Assembly: GCF_027625475.1 (NCBI RefSeq)
Contig: NZ_CP115174.1
Span: 1,364,001 to 1,428,000 of the forward strand
Reading direction: 5' to 3'
From: Sphingomonas abietis
Lineage (GTDB): Bacteria; Pseudomonadota; Alphaproteobacteria; Sphingomonadales; Sphingomonadaceae
DNA length: 64,000 nt
Made by a program: the position numbers and the translations under genes. The notes under the pieces were generated by a model that ran no database searches, was not told the origin of the DNA, and was given only the letters and a program-made list of their open reading frames with translations. This document shows positions 9,788 to 18,338 of this stretch, piece by piece (within the stretch, counting starts at the first letter, position 1; each line of letters opens with the position of its first letter).

Positions 9788-10522
9788 ATGGTTCAGCAGA
9801 CGGAGCTGGCTGGCGGGTGCATACTCGTCGCCGAAGACGATCCAGACATTCGCGAACTCATCATCGCGCAGCTTCACCGCGAACCCTATGCGGTGGTGGC
9901 TGCCGGCAGCGTCCGTGAAACGCGGGCCGCGATGTTCAAGGCGCCGGTCGATCTGCTGGTGCTCGATCTCAACCTGCCGGACGGCGACGGCATCGATCTG
10001 TGCCGCCAGTTGCGCAGCGAAGGCTATGAAGGCGCGATCATCATGGTGACCGCGCGCGATGCCGCGATCGATCGGGTGCTGGGCCTCGAACTCGGTGCCG
10101 ACGACTATCTCACCAAGCCGTTCGAGCCGCGCGAACTGCTGGCCCGCGTCCGCAACCTGCTGAAGCGGGTGCGGGTGCCGGATGGCGGCAGCGGCACGCC
10201 GCGCAACGCCCGCATCGCGCGGTTCGGCCCGTGGCGGCTCGATCTCCACCAGCGCCGCCTGATCGCGGCAGACGACCGGCTGGTGATGCTGTCCGCCGCC
10301 GAATATCGCCTGCTGACCCGCTTTCTCGATTCGCCGAGCAAGGTGCTGTCGCGCGAGGAGTTGCTGCCGGAGCGCAGCGCCACCGTCGCCTTCGATCGCT
10401 CGATCGATCTCCAGATCAGCCGGCTGCGGCAGAAGCTGGCGGCCGAGCCCGGCGGCGAGGCGGTGATCCTCACGGTGCGCAGCGAAGGCTATGTGATGCC
10501 CGGCCCGATCGTGTTCGAGTGA
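9788..10522 (+). CDS. OmpR-family response regulator
   Basis: The protein has 244 residues. The receiver domain (residues ~10-125) shows the acidic pair in VAEDDPDIREL, the phospho-acceptor Asp in LLVLDLNLPDGDG, a Thr in VTARD and the Lys in LTKPFEPRELLARV. The C-terminal winged helix (residues ~145-240) ends in IDLQISRLRQKL and VRSEGYVM, typical of Trans_reg_C. I chose the ATG at 9788 because upstream in-frame sequence is not conserved-looking and would overlap the repeats at 9701-9750. It is followed by its histidine kinase in a GTGA overlap and is divergent from the efflux operon. It most likely regulates that pump. Confidence 0.92.
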   Translation: MVQQTELAGGCILVAEDDPDIRELIIAQLHREPYAVVAAGSVRETRAAMFKAPVDLLVLDLNLPDGDGIDLCRQLRSEGYEGAIIMVTARDAAIDRVLGLELGADDYLTKPFEPRELLARVRNLLKRVRVPDGGSGTPRNARIARFGPWRLDLHQRRLIAADDRLVMLSAAEYRLLTRFLDSPSKVLSREELLPERSATVAFDRSIDLQISRLRQKLAAEPGGEAVILTVRSEGYVMPGPIVFE

Positions 10523-11880
10523 AACGCCTGTTCGCCCGCCTGGCCGCTTTCGTGGGATCGCTGGCGGGGCGTCTGGTCCTGATTCTCACCGTCGGCATCG
10601 CCGCTGCGGCGATCATCTCGCTGCTGGCGGCGGAACATGCCCGCGTCCATGATTTCAAGCGCGTGCAGCTCGATCGGGTGGTGGCGAGCACCGTCGACAT
10701 GGCGTCGCGCTTCGCCCGTGATCCGGTGCGGACCCATGATCTGCTCTACGATCACCGCATCCTCGGTGCGCGCGATGCGCCGATCGAGTGGCGCACGATG
10801 ACCCCGGATGCCAATCTCGGCCGACTGCTCGCAGCGCAGCTGGGCGCGCGGGCCGATGCGCGTGCCATGCAGATGCCGCATGGCAGCTGTTTCCCGAATT
10901 TCGATAGCTTCATCCGCGTGGCGGGGATGAACGACAATATGCTCCCGGATTGCTGGTTCGTGCTGTTCCGCGATACCGGCGGCACGGAACGGCGCATGTC
11001 GATCGATCTGGCGCCGTTCCGTATTCCGCCCAGCTCCACGCTCGATCCGGTGTATCTGCTGCTGATCGTCGCCGCGAGCCTGGCCCTGTCGATGATCGTC
11101 GCGCGCTTCGCGACGGCCCCGTTGCGGCGGCTGACCAGCGCCGCCCGCGCTTTCTCGGTGACGGTCGATCCCGAGCCGATCCCGGAGGACGGACCGCGCG
11201 AGGTACGGGTCGCGCTGGAGACGTTCAACGTCATGCAGCATCGGGTGCGGGAAGGGTTTCGCGAGCGCACCCAGATCCTGGCATCGGTCGCCCACGACCT
11301 CCAGACGCCGCTCACCAGGTTACGGCTACGGCTCGAGCAGGTGGCCGACGAGACGCTGCGTGAGCGCCTGATCTCCGATCTCGCCGCGACCCAGCGCCTT
11401 GTCCGCGACGGGCTCGAGCTGGCCCGCAGCAGCGAGAGCCGCGAGCCCTGGTCGATCGTCGATATCGACTCGATCCTGTCCAGCGTCGCGGAGGATGCGG
11501 CCGAATTCGGCGCCGACGTGCGCTTCGTTTCGGGCTGTGGCGCACGCACACGGGTCAAGCCGAACGCGCTGGGCCGCTGCGTGAGCAATCTCGTCGACAA
11601 TGCGATCAAATATGCCGGCGATGCCGAGCTGTCCTGCGGGCTTGTCGGATCGGACCTCGTGATCAGCGTCCGCGATCATGGCCCCGGCTTGCCGCCAGCG
11701 GCGCTGAACGAGGCGTTCGAGCCGTTTCGCCGCTTCCAGGGCGAGCGATCTCCGTCCCACGGTTCGGGGCTGGGCCTCACCATCGCGCGGGCCCAGGCGC
11801 ACACCTTCGGCGCGCATTTGTCGCTCCATAATCACGAAAATGGCGGCCTGGTCGCCCATATCAGCCTGAGGATCATGTAA
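10519..11880 (+). CDS. Two-component sensor histidine kinase (HAMP type)
   Basis: The product has about 453 residues. A first membrane helix (LAGRLVLILTVGIAAAAIISLL) is followed by a periplasmic loop of about 150 residues containing two cysteines (MPHGSCFPNF and MLPDCWFVLF) that might form a disulfide. The second helix (VYLLLIVAASLALSMIVA) leads to a HAMP linker. The phospho-acceptor His lies in ILASVAHDLQTPLTRLRLR. The ATP-binding domain has NLVDNAIKYA, DHGPGLP and GSGLGLTIARA. The GTG start at 10519 overlaps the regulator stop by four bases. The frame remains open further upstream, but only as a shadow of the regulator gene. Confidence 0.92.
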   Translation: MKRLFARLAAFVGSLAGRLVLILTVGIAAAAIISLLAAEHARVHDFKRVQLDRVVASTVDMASRFARDPVRTHDLLYDHRILGARDAPIEWRTMTPDANLGRLLAAQLGARADARAMQMPHGSCFPNFDSFIRVAGMNDNMLPDCWFVLFRDTGGTERRMSIDLAPFRIPPSSTLDPVYLLLIVAASLALSMIVARFATAPLRRLTSAARAFSVTVDPEPIPEDGPREVRVALETFNVMQHRVREGFRERTQILASVAHDLQTPLTRLRLRLEQVADETLRERLISDLAATQRLVRDGLELARSSESREPWSIVDIDSILSSVAEDAAEFGADVRFVSGCGARTRVKPNALGRCVSNLVDNAIKYAGDAELSCGLVGSDLVISVRDHGPGLPPAALNEAFEPFRRFQGERSPSHGSGLGLTIARAQAHTFGAHLSLHNHENGGLVAHISLRIM

Positions 11881-11886
11881 GCGGGA

Positions 11887-13176
11887 TCAGGCCTCGGCCT
11901 TCTCCCGCGTCGCCGCCGGACGGGGGTGGGGCGGATGGGGCCTGTGCAGCCGGTGAGGGGCGGCGATGCGCGCCGAACGCTTCTTGAGCCAGATCAGCAC
12001 GCCGGTGACGCTCAGCATCGTCACCGCGACACCGAGCAACGACGTGAAGATCTTGTAGGGCAGGCCGAACACCTCGGCCATGTGGAGCATGGTGAACCAT
12101 GTCATCACCCGGTTCGCGCCGGTGGCGCCGATCGGATCCTGGAGATGGAGGGCGCGGCCTGTCGCGCCATCGATCCACACCATCGTCCGCCCGCCTTCGG
12201 ACAGCGCATCGAGGCTGGTACGCGCATAGAGGGTGTAGGTGCCGCTGATCGCATCATAGCTCAGCATCGTCGGCCGTTCGGCCGTGAAGCCGCGCCGCGC
12301 CCCGATGCGACGAAGATCGTCCATGCCGCGCGCGATCGCGTCGCGCCGTCCGATCGGCGGCGTCGCGAGCGGCGTCGCCCGGGGCGGGGGGAGGAAACCT
12401 GCTTCGGCACCGAACAGGCTCATCACCGGCTGCTCGACGGAGGGCAGGGCCAGTGCGACGCCGGACCAGGCGAACACCAGCAGCACCGGCCAGAGCCAGA
12501 GGCCGGATGCGCGATGAAGATCGACGTTGAGCTTGTGCCCCCGCGCCCGGCGGACTTTCCACGCCGGCTTCCAGCGCCGCCACCACGCCTGGATGCCGCG
12601 CGCCGGATGGGGATAATGCTGGCGCATCGGCAGGGTCAGGCCGAAACCCACGAAGCAGTCGACGGTCCAGACCAGCGCCGCCACGCCGAACGCCCACATT
12701 CCCCACAGGCCGGCGACATAGCCGTAATGGAGCTGGTAGAGGAACGGCACGATATTCTCGGGGCCATCGCGCACGCCGCCCCAGGTGAAGGCCAGCCGGA
12801 CCTGGCCGCTATAGGGATCGGCCCAGATCACGTCATAGGGCAGCGCCTTGCCGCCGGGCGCCGTCGCCACGAAGATCTGCATGGCATGGTCGCGCGGCAC
12901 TTCGAGCGGGAGATAGGCGATCATGCCGCCGGTCTGCCGCTCGACCCGCTCGCCGATCGTCACCGCATCGAGCGGCACCATGCCGGGCGCGGGCGGGGTG
13001 GCGCGGGAGAGGCTGGGGCGGCTGGCGAAGCCGAGCGTTTCCTCGAACGGGATGATCGCGCCGGTGAAGCCGGCGATGGTCAGGAAGAAGGCCAGCGTCA
13101 GCCCCGCCCAGCGATGGACGATCACCCAGAAGCGCCGGGTGAACGGCAGGGCGAAGGTGTTCACGCTATGGGGCAT
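11887..13176 (-). CDS. PepSY-associated transmembrane protein
   Basis: The protein has about 429 residues and belongs to the PepSY TM family (COG3182) found with siderophore and haem uptake genes. Visible parts are an N-terminal helix (FWVIVHRWAGLTLAFFLTIAGFTGAII), a periplasmic PepSY-like region (residues ~50-140), a tryptophan-rich segment with three further helices, a second PepSY region, and a last helix (LLGVAVTMLSVTGVLIWLKKR). Family members are proposed to be inner-membrane reductases or permeases for ferric siderophores. A GTG one codon upstream (13179) is the alternative start. A Fur-like box at 13368-13386 supports iron control. It ends six bases from the convergent kinase gene. Confidence 0.85.
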   Translation of the reverse strand: MPHSVNTFALPFTRRFWVIVHRWAGLTLAFFLTIAGFTGAIIPFEETLGFASRPSLSRATPPAPGMVPLDAVTIGERVERQTGGMIAYLPLEVPRDHAMQIFVATAPGGKALPYDVIWADPYSGQVRLAFTWGGVRDGPENIVPFLYQLHYGYVAGLWGMWAFGVAALVWTVDCFVGFGLTLPMRQHYPHPARGIQAWWRRWKPAWKVRRARGHKLNVDLHRASGLWLWPVLLVFAWSGVALALPSVEQPVMSLFGAEAGFLPPPRATPLATPPIGRRDAIARGMDDLRRIGARRGFTAERPTMLSYDAISGTYTLYARTSLDALSEGGRTMVWIDGATGRALHLQDPIGATGANRVMTWFTMLHMAEVFGLPYKIFTSLLGVAVTMLSVTGVLIWLKKRSARIAAPHRLHRPHPPHPRPAATREKAEA

Positions 13177-13334
13177 CACGCTGCGTTCGCATCCGGCGCT
13201 TCATGATCGCGGCGGGACGCGCCGGGCCGGCCGGGCATGGCGTGCCGGCCGGCATTCGCCGTCCAGACGCTGTCCGCATCGCCGGCCGGCATCGCCACTG
13301 CCATCATCCATCCCGCCGCCATTGCCTGCATCAT
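13176..13334 (-). CDS. Possible 52-residue protein coupled to the PepSY gene
   Basis: A short frame beginning MMQAMAAGWMMAVAMPAGDA ends in a TGA that overlaps the ATG of the PepSY gene (TGATG), a coupling arrangement often seen in real operons. The N-terminal half is hydrophobic and Met/Ala-rich; the C-terminal half is charged. It lies between the Fur-like box and the PepSY gene, so any iron-regulated transcript would carry it. The ribosome binding site is weak (GGCGGGAC). I recognise no family. It could be only a leader region. Confidence 0.3.
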   Translation of the reverse strand: MMQAMAAGWMMAVAMPAGDADSVWTANAGRHAMPGRPGASRRDHEAPDANAA

Positions 13335-13367
13335 GTCCCGCCAAGCGTCTTCGAACGGTTCTCTACG

Positions 13368-13386
13368 GATAATGAGAACGACTCGC
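13368..13386 (-). promoter_or_regulatory. Fur-like box upstream of the PepSY gene
   Basis: The sequence GATAATGAGAACGACTCGC matches the classical 19-bp Fur consensus (GATAATGATAATCATTATC) at 13 of 19 positions, with the first eight bases identical. It lies just upstream of the small frame and PepSY gene and downstream of glutamate dehydrogenase. Iron repression of the PepSY gene is the natural reading and fits the family's known association with iron uptake. Confidence 0.6.
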
Positions 13387-13468
13387 AACGGCTATCGCGA
13401 TGACGGCGGCTTCCGCGCGATCCGGCCAGGCCCATCGGGCGAGTCCGGATCGTTGCGGCATGGGTCGC

Positions 13469-16400
13469 CTATTCGGCGCCGATGACGGTGTCGGCGCGGC
13501 GGGACAGCAGGATGCGGGCCTGGGCCGCGATCTGCGCCAGCATTGCCGGGCTGACCGCCGATGCGGTGCGCGCGCGCTGGACCAGGCGGGCGAAGCGCTC
13601 GACCCGCGCCTGGTGCTGCGTCAGCCATTGGTCGACCAGCTGGGCCGGGCCGATGCTTTCGGCGCGGGACAGGAAATCGAGCCGCAATTGCTCGAAATCG
13701 CGCGCCAGGCCGGCGGTGAGCAGCCGTTCCCAGCTGTCGGACGACGTCGCCCGCTGCGCCGCCGCCTTGGCCCAGTCGAGCCCCAGGGCCTCGCCCAGCC
13801 GGACATAGGCGCTGACCACGTCGACCTCTTCCCAGCCGCGACGCGCGGCCAGCGCGGCGATCGCGATCGCGCCGTCGAGTTCATAGAGGCGCGCCACGCG
13901 GCGGGCGAGATCGGGGCTGGCGCCGGTGGCGATCAGGCGATCGGTCAGCTGGGCGGTGGCGCCCTTCACTTCCGCCTTGATGATATCGTCGGCCTTGCGG
14001 TCCAGCCGCTCCACCCCGGCGCTGACCGCGGCCGACATCGCGCCGGGCAGGGCACTGGGTTCGGCGACGCGGATCAGGTCGGCGATGTGGAGACGGATCA
14101 CCTGGGCGGCGACGTCGAGCAGCTCGAGCCGGCCGGTCTCCGGCATCGGCTCGGCCTCGATATCGGCGAACAGCCGGGTCAGGCCGAAGATCGTGTCGCA
14201 GGCGAGATAGGCGCCGGCAACGCGCGACAGGCTGACGCCTTCCTCTTCGGCCAGCTCGAACGGCGCGACCAGCCCGAGCCGGTTGACCACCGCGTTGGCG
14301 ACCTTGGTGGCGATGATCTCGCCGCGCAGCCGGTGGGCGTCGATCGCCTCGGCGAAGCGCGCCTGCATCGGCGACGGGAAGGCGGCGTGCAGGATCGGCG
14401 CGAGCGTGCGGTCGCCGGTGATCGGCGAGGCCTCGATCGCGGCCTGCAAAGTCAGCTTGGCGTGGCTCAGGATCACCGCCAGTTCGGGGCGGGTGAGGCC
14501 ATGGCCATCCTGCGCGCGGCGGGCATAGACGTCATTGCCCTGCAGCCCCTCGACCTTGCGGTCCATCCGACCGGCCGCTTCCAGCTCGGTGATGACGCCG
14601 ACCTGGCCCGGCAACGCCGCCGGGCCGCCGCGCTCGGCGGCGGACAGCGACAGGGTCTGGAGGCGGTTATCCTCCAGCACGATGCCGGCGACATCGTCGG
14701 TCATGCTGGCGAGGAAGACGTTGCGATCCTCGAAGCTCAGGCGCCCCGCCGTCATCTCGGCGTTGAGCGCGATCTTGATGTTGACCTCATTGTCCGAGCA
14801 ATCGACGCCGGCCGAATTGTCGATGAAGTCGGTGTTCGAGCGGCCGCCGAGCAGGCCGAACTCGATGCGCCCCGCCTGGGTGGTGGAAAGGTTGGCGCCT
14901 TCGCCGATCACCTTGGCGCGCAGCTGCGCCGCATCGACCCGGTTGGCGTCGTTGGCGGGATCGCCGGCGGCCGCGTTGGTCTCGCTGGAGGCCTTGATGT
15001 AGGTGCCGATGCCGCCGAACCACAGCAGATCGACAGGCGCCTTCAGGATCGACTGGATCAGGGTCTGCGGATCATAGGTGCCCGCCGCGATGCCGAGCGC
15101 TGCGGCGGCTTCGGTCGATACCGGAATCGCCTTCTGGCTGCGCGGGAAGATACCGCCGCCGGCCGAGATCAGCTTGGCGTCATAGTCCGCCCAGCTCGAT
15201 GTCGGCAGCGCGAACAGGCGGGCGCGTTCGTCCCAGCTGGTGGCGAGATCGGGCGAAGGATCGAGGAAGATGTGGCGGTGATCGAAGGCGGCGACCAGCT
15301 TGATCGTCTTCGACAGCAGCATGCCGTTGCCGAACACGTCGCCGGACATGTCGCCGCAGCCGGCCGTCACGATGGTGTCGGCCTGCACGTCCACGCCCTT
15401 CTCGGCGAAGTGGCGCGTCACCGACACCCAGGCGCCGCGCGCGGTGATCCCCATCGCCTTGTGATCGTAGCCGTTGGAGCCGCCGGAGGCGAAGGCGTCG
15501 CCCAGCCAGAAGCCGCGCTCGACCGCGATCGCATTGGCGACGTCGGAGAAGGTCGCGGTGCCCTTGTCGGCGGCGACGACGAAATAGGGATCGTCGCCGT
15601 CGAGGATCGTCACCGCATCGGGATGGACGACCTTGCCCTCGGCCAGATTGTCGGTGACCGACAGCAGCGAGCGGATGAAGATGCGGTAGCTCTCGGTGCC
15701 CTCGGCGAGCCAGGCCTGCCGATTGGCGGCGGCCGGGAGCTGCTTGGGATAGAAGCCGCCCTTGGCGCCGGTCGGCACGATCACCGCGTTCTTCACCACC
15801 TGCGCCTTCATCAGGCCGAGGATTTCGGTGCGGAAATCGTCGCGCCGGTCGGACCAGCGCAGCCCACCGCGCGCGATCGGGCCGCCGCGCAGATGGATGC
15901 CCTCGACGCGCGGGCTATAGACCCAGATTTCGCGCCATGGCCGCGGGGCAGGCAGGTCGGGCACCTTGGCGCTGTCGAGCTTGAAGGCGAGCGCCTCGTC
16001 GGCGGCGGCCGAGAAAGCGTTGGTGCGCAGGATCGCCTGGATCAGCCCCCGCATCCGGCGCAGGATGCGATCATCGTCGATCGCGGCGACCGCGACCAGG
16101 CCTTCGTCGATCGCGGCCAGCGCATCTGCGGCCTTCTTCTCGCTGGCGTGCTGGGGATCATGCCGCGCATCGAACAAAGCGACGAAGGCACGGGTGACGC
16201 CCGGCGCGCGGGTCATCGCATCGGCGACGGTCGCCAGGCTGTACGCGAGGCCGGTCTGGCGCAAATAGCGGAACCAGGCGCGCAGCAGCACGACCGCGCG
16301 GGGTTCGAGACCGAGGCTGACGATCAGCTTGTTGAAGGAATCATTCTCGGCGCGGCCCTTCAGCACCTCGGCGATCGCCTGTTCGGCCACTTCGGCGCGG

Positions 16401-18169
16401 GCGAGCACGGAGGGGCGCGATCCGATCGGGGCATCGAGCAGGAATTCGTGGATATGGCCGAGCCGGCCGCCATCGAGCGCGGTCGGCACCTCCTCCAGCA
16501 CGACGAAACCGAAATCCTCGAGCACCGGCACCACGTCGGACAGCGGCACCAGCCCGCCGGTGCGGTAGATTTTGAGGTGAAGCCGGTCCTCCGCATCCCC
16601 GGCCACGGCATAGAGGCGCGCGGCGCGGTCGCCGTCGTTCTCCAGCCCGCTGATGCGGATGATGTCTTCCGCCGCCTCGCTCGCCTCGGCGCGGGCGCGG
16701 TAGCCCGGCGGGAAGGCGGCGGCATGGCTGAGCGTCAGCCGTGCCGCGCGGCTCACGCCGAGCCGATCGGTTAGCGCCGCCTCGACCGCCGGCGCCCATC
16801 CGCGCACCATCTCCTCCAGCCGCCGATCGAGCAGATCGGCATCGGGGCGGGTGCCGCTGTCGGTGATCGCGACGGTGTAGCGGATCAGCGCGAGATCGCC
16901 GTCGCCGAGATCGATCGCCCAGCTGGTCAGCTGGCCGCCGGCGGCATCCGCGATCATCCGTCCGATCGCGGCACGCCGGCCGGTCGTCATCTCGTCGCGC
17001 GGCAACCAGACGAAGGCGAAGATATGGCGGCCGAGAATCTCGTCGACCAGCAGCAGCTTGGGGCGCGGCCGATCGGACAGCGACATCGCGGTCAGCGCGA
17101 CCTCGCGCAGCGTGGCCGGCGCGAAGGCGATCAGCAGATCGTGGGGCAACTCGTAGATGGCATGGCGCAGCGCCTTGCCGGCGTGGCTGTGGGGATCGAA
17201 GCCGAGCGCCTCCTCCAGATCGGACAGGCGGCGGCGGAGCAGCGGCACCCGATCCGGGCGGGTCGCGAGCGCGCCGGAGGTCCACAGGCCGGCATGGAGA
17301 TCGATGCCGGTGATGCGCGCGCCTTCGCGACGCGGCAGCACGATCAGATCGAGCGGCACCCGCCGGTGGACGGTGGCGAGGCGATCCGCCTTGAGCAGCA
17401 GCGGAGCCTCGTTGCCCGCCTCGAACCAGGCGATCGCGGCCGCGCGCGTGCCCGGAGACATGAAGGCGCTGGTGTCGGCGCGGGCGATGCCGAGATCGTT
17501 TTCGATCCGGCCATCGGTCGCCACCCGGCGATGCCCGAGCAGGGTCATGTTGCCATCCAGGAACCAGCGCAGCAGCGCGGCGCCTTCGCCATCGGGCAGC
17601 TTCGCCGCGCTATCCTTGAGCGCATGCTGGAGCAGGGGCCAATCCTCGACCGCAGCGCGGACATGGGCGAGCACGGCGCCCAATTCATCGACGATCGTGC
17701 GGCGTTCCTTCGCATCGACCCGCTCGATCTCCATGAAGATGATCGATTCGCGGCGTTCGCCTTCGGTGCGCGGCGGCAGCAGGCCGATCAGCTGGCCGTC
17801 GCCGTCACGCCGCACCGCGACGATCGGATGAAGCAGGCGATGCACCGAAAGCCCCCGCGCGGCGAGCGCGGCCGCCACCGAATCGACCAGGAAGGGCATG
17901 TCGTCGTTGACGATGGCGAGCCGCATCAGCCGTCGGCCGCTCTCGGCGCCGGTCGATTCGAGCGCGAAACTAGGCTTGCCGGGCTCGCGGCGGGCGGCCG
18001 CCTGGGCGACGAAGGCGGCGGCCGCATCCCGCGCGGCCTCATCGAAACCGTCGGTTTCGCCGGGCAGGGCGCCGGCCGTCAGCACCGCCGCAATCTTGCG
18101 GACGAGGGCGTCTGCCACCTCCGTGTCGCCGGTGCCGGGGGTCGTTTCGCTCGCCACAGATGCCGTCAT
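13469..18169 (-). CDS. NAD-dependent glutamate dehydrogenase, large (~180 kDa) class
   Basis: The 1566-residue protein oxidises L-glutamate to 2-oxoglutarate and ammonium with NAD+. Its size and motif order fit the large class first described in Streptomyces, Caulobacter and Pseudomonas. The N-terminal half holds ACT-like regulatory regions (LAIVNDDMPFLVDSVAAALAARG near residue 80). The catalytic core around residues 767-805 reads GGLRWSDRRDDFRTEILGLM followed by KNAVIVPTGAKGGF. A Rossmann region with GCGDMSGDVFGNGML follows. It is transcribed alone, with 170 bp to the PAS_5 gene upstream. It probably serves glutamate catabolism. Confidence 0.95.
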   Translation of the reverse strand: MTASVASETTPGTGDTEVADALVRKIAAVLTAGALPGETDGFDEAARDAAAAFVAQAAARREPGKPSFALESTGAESGRRLMRLAIVNDDMPFLVDSVAAALAARGLSVHRLLHPIVAVRRDGDGQLIGLLPPRTEGERRESIIFMEIERVDAKERRTIVDELGAVLAHVRAAVEDWPLLQHALKDSAAKLPDGEGAALLRWFLDGNMTLLGHRRVATDGRIENDLGIARADTSAFMSPGTRAAAIAWFEAGNEAPLLLKADRLATVHRRVPLDLIVLPRREGARITGIDLHAGLWTSGALATRPDRVPLLRRRLSDLEEALGFDPHSHAGKALRHAIYELPHDLLIAFAPATLREVALTAMSLSDRPRPKLLLVDEILGRHIFAFVWLPRDEMTTGRRAAIGRMIADAAGGQLTSWAIDLGDGDLALIRYTVAITDSGTRPDADLLDRRLEEMVRGWAPAVEAALTDRLGVSRAARLTLSHAAAFPPGYRARAEASEAAEDIIRISGLENDGDRAARLYAVAGDAEDRLHLKIYRTGGLVPLSDVVPVLEDFGFVVLEEVPTALDGGRLGHIHEFLLDAPIGSRPSVLARAEVAEQAIAEVLKGRAENDSFNKLIVSLGLEPRAVVLLRAWFRYLRQTGLAYSLATVADAMTRAPGVTRAFVALFDARHDPQHASEKKAADALAAIDEGLVAVAAIDDDRILRRMRGLIQAILRTNAFSAAADEALAFKLDSAKVPDLPAPRPWREIWVYSPRVEGIHLRGGPIARGGLRWSDRRDDFRTEILGLMKAQVVKNAVIVPTGAKGGFYPKQLPAAANRQAWLAEGTESYRIFIRSLLSVTDNLAEGKVVHPDAVTILDGDDPYFVVAADKGTATFSDVANAIAVERGFWLGDAFASGGSNGYDHKAMGITARGAWVSVTRHFAEKGVDVQADTIVTAGCGDMSGDVFGNGMLLSKTIKLVAAFDHRHIFLDPSPDLATSWDERARLFALPTSSWADYDAKLISAGGGIFPRSQKAIPVSTEAAAALGIAAGTYDPQTLIQSILKAPVDLLWFGGIGTYIKASSETNAAAGDPANDANRVDAAQLRAKVIGEGANLSTTQAGRIEFGLLGGRSNTDFIDNSAGVDCSDNEVNIKIALNAEMTAGRLSFEDRNVFLASMTDDVAGIVLEDNRLQTLSLSAAERGGPAALPGQVGVITELEAAGRMDRKVEGLQGNDVYARRAQDGHGLTRPELAVILSHAKLTLQAAIEASPITGDRTLAPILHAAFPSPMQARFAEAIDAHRLRGEIIATKVANAVVNRLGLVAPFELAEEEGVSLSRVAGAYLACDTIFGLTRLFADIEAEPMPETGRLELLDVAAQVIRLHIADLIRVAEPSALPGAMSAAVSAGVERLDRKADDIIKAEVKGATAQLTDRLIATGASPDLARRVARLYELDGAIAIAALAARRGWEEVDVVSAYVRLGEALGLDWAKAAAQRATSSDSWERLLTAGLARDFEQLRLDFLSRAESIGPAQLVDQWLTQHQARVERFARLVQRARTASAVSPAMLAQIAAQARILLSRRADTVIGAE

Positions 18170-18338
18170 GTCTTCCGCTCCTTGCGCGGTTTCGCCCCGT
18201 GTTCAGGGCCGATGTCGCGGTCGATATGCGCCCCTCGACGTCGTCGCTCAACCCTTTGACGGGGCTTGTAAAGCGAAAGCAACGGCGCGTCTGGCAGAGA
18301 CACCCGTAGCGCGGCTTTGTTGCGTTTGGGCGGCGCTG

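Noticed and set aside
13400..16774. An 1124-codon open frame antisense to glutamate dehydrogenase
   Set aside because: Its composition is typical antisense shadow and it has no ribosome binding site or motifs, while the opposite strand encodes a clear enzyme.
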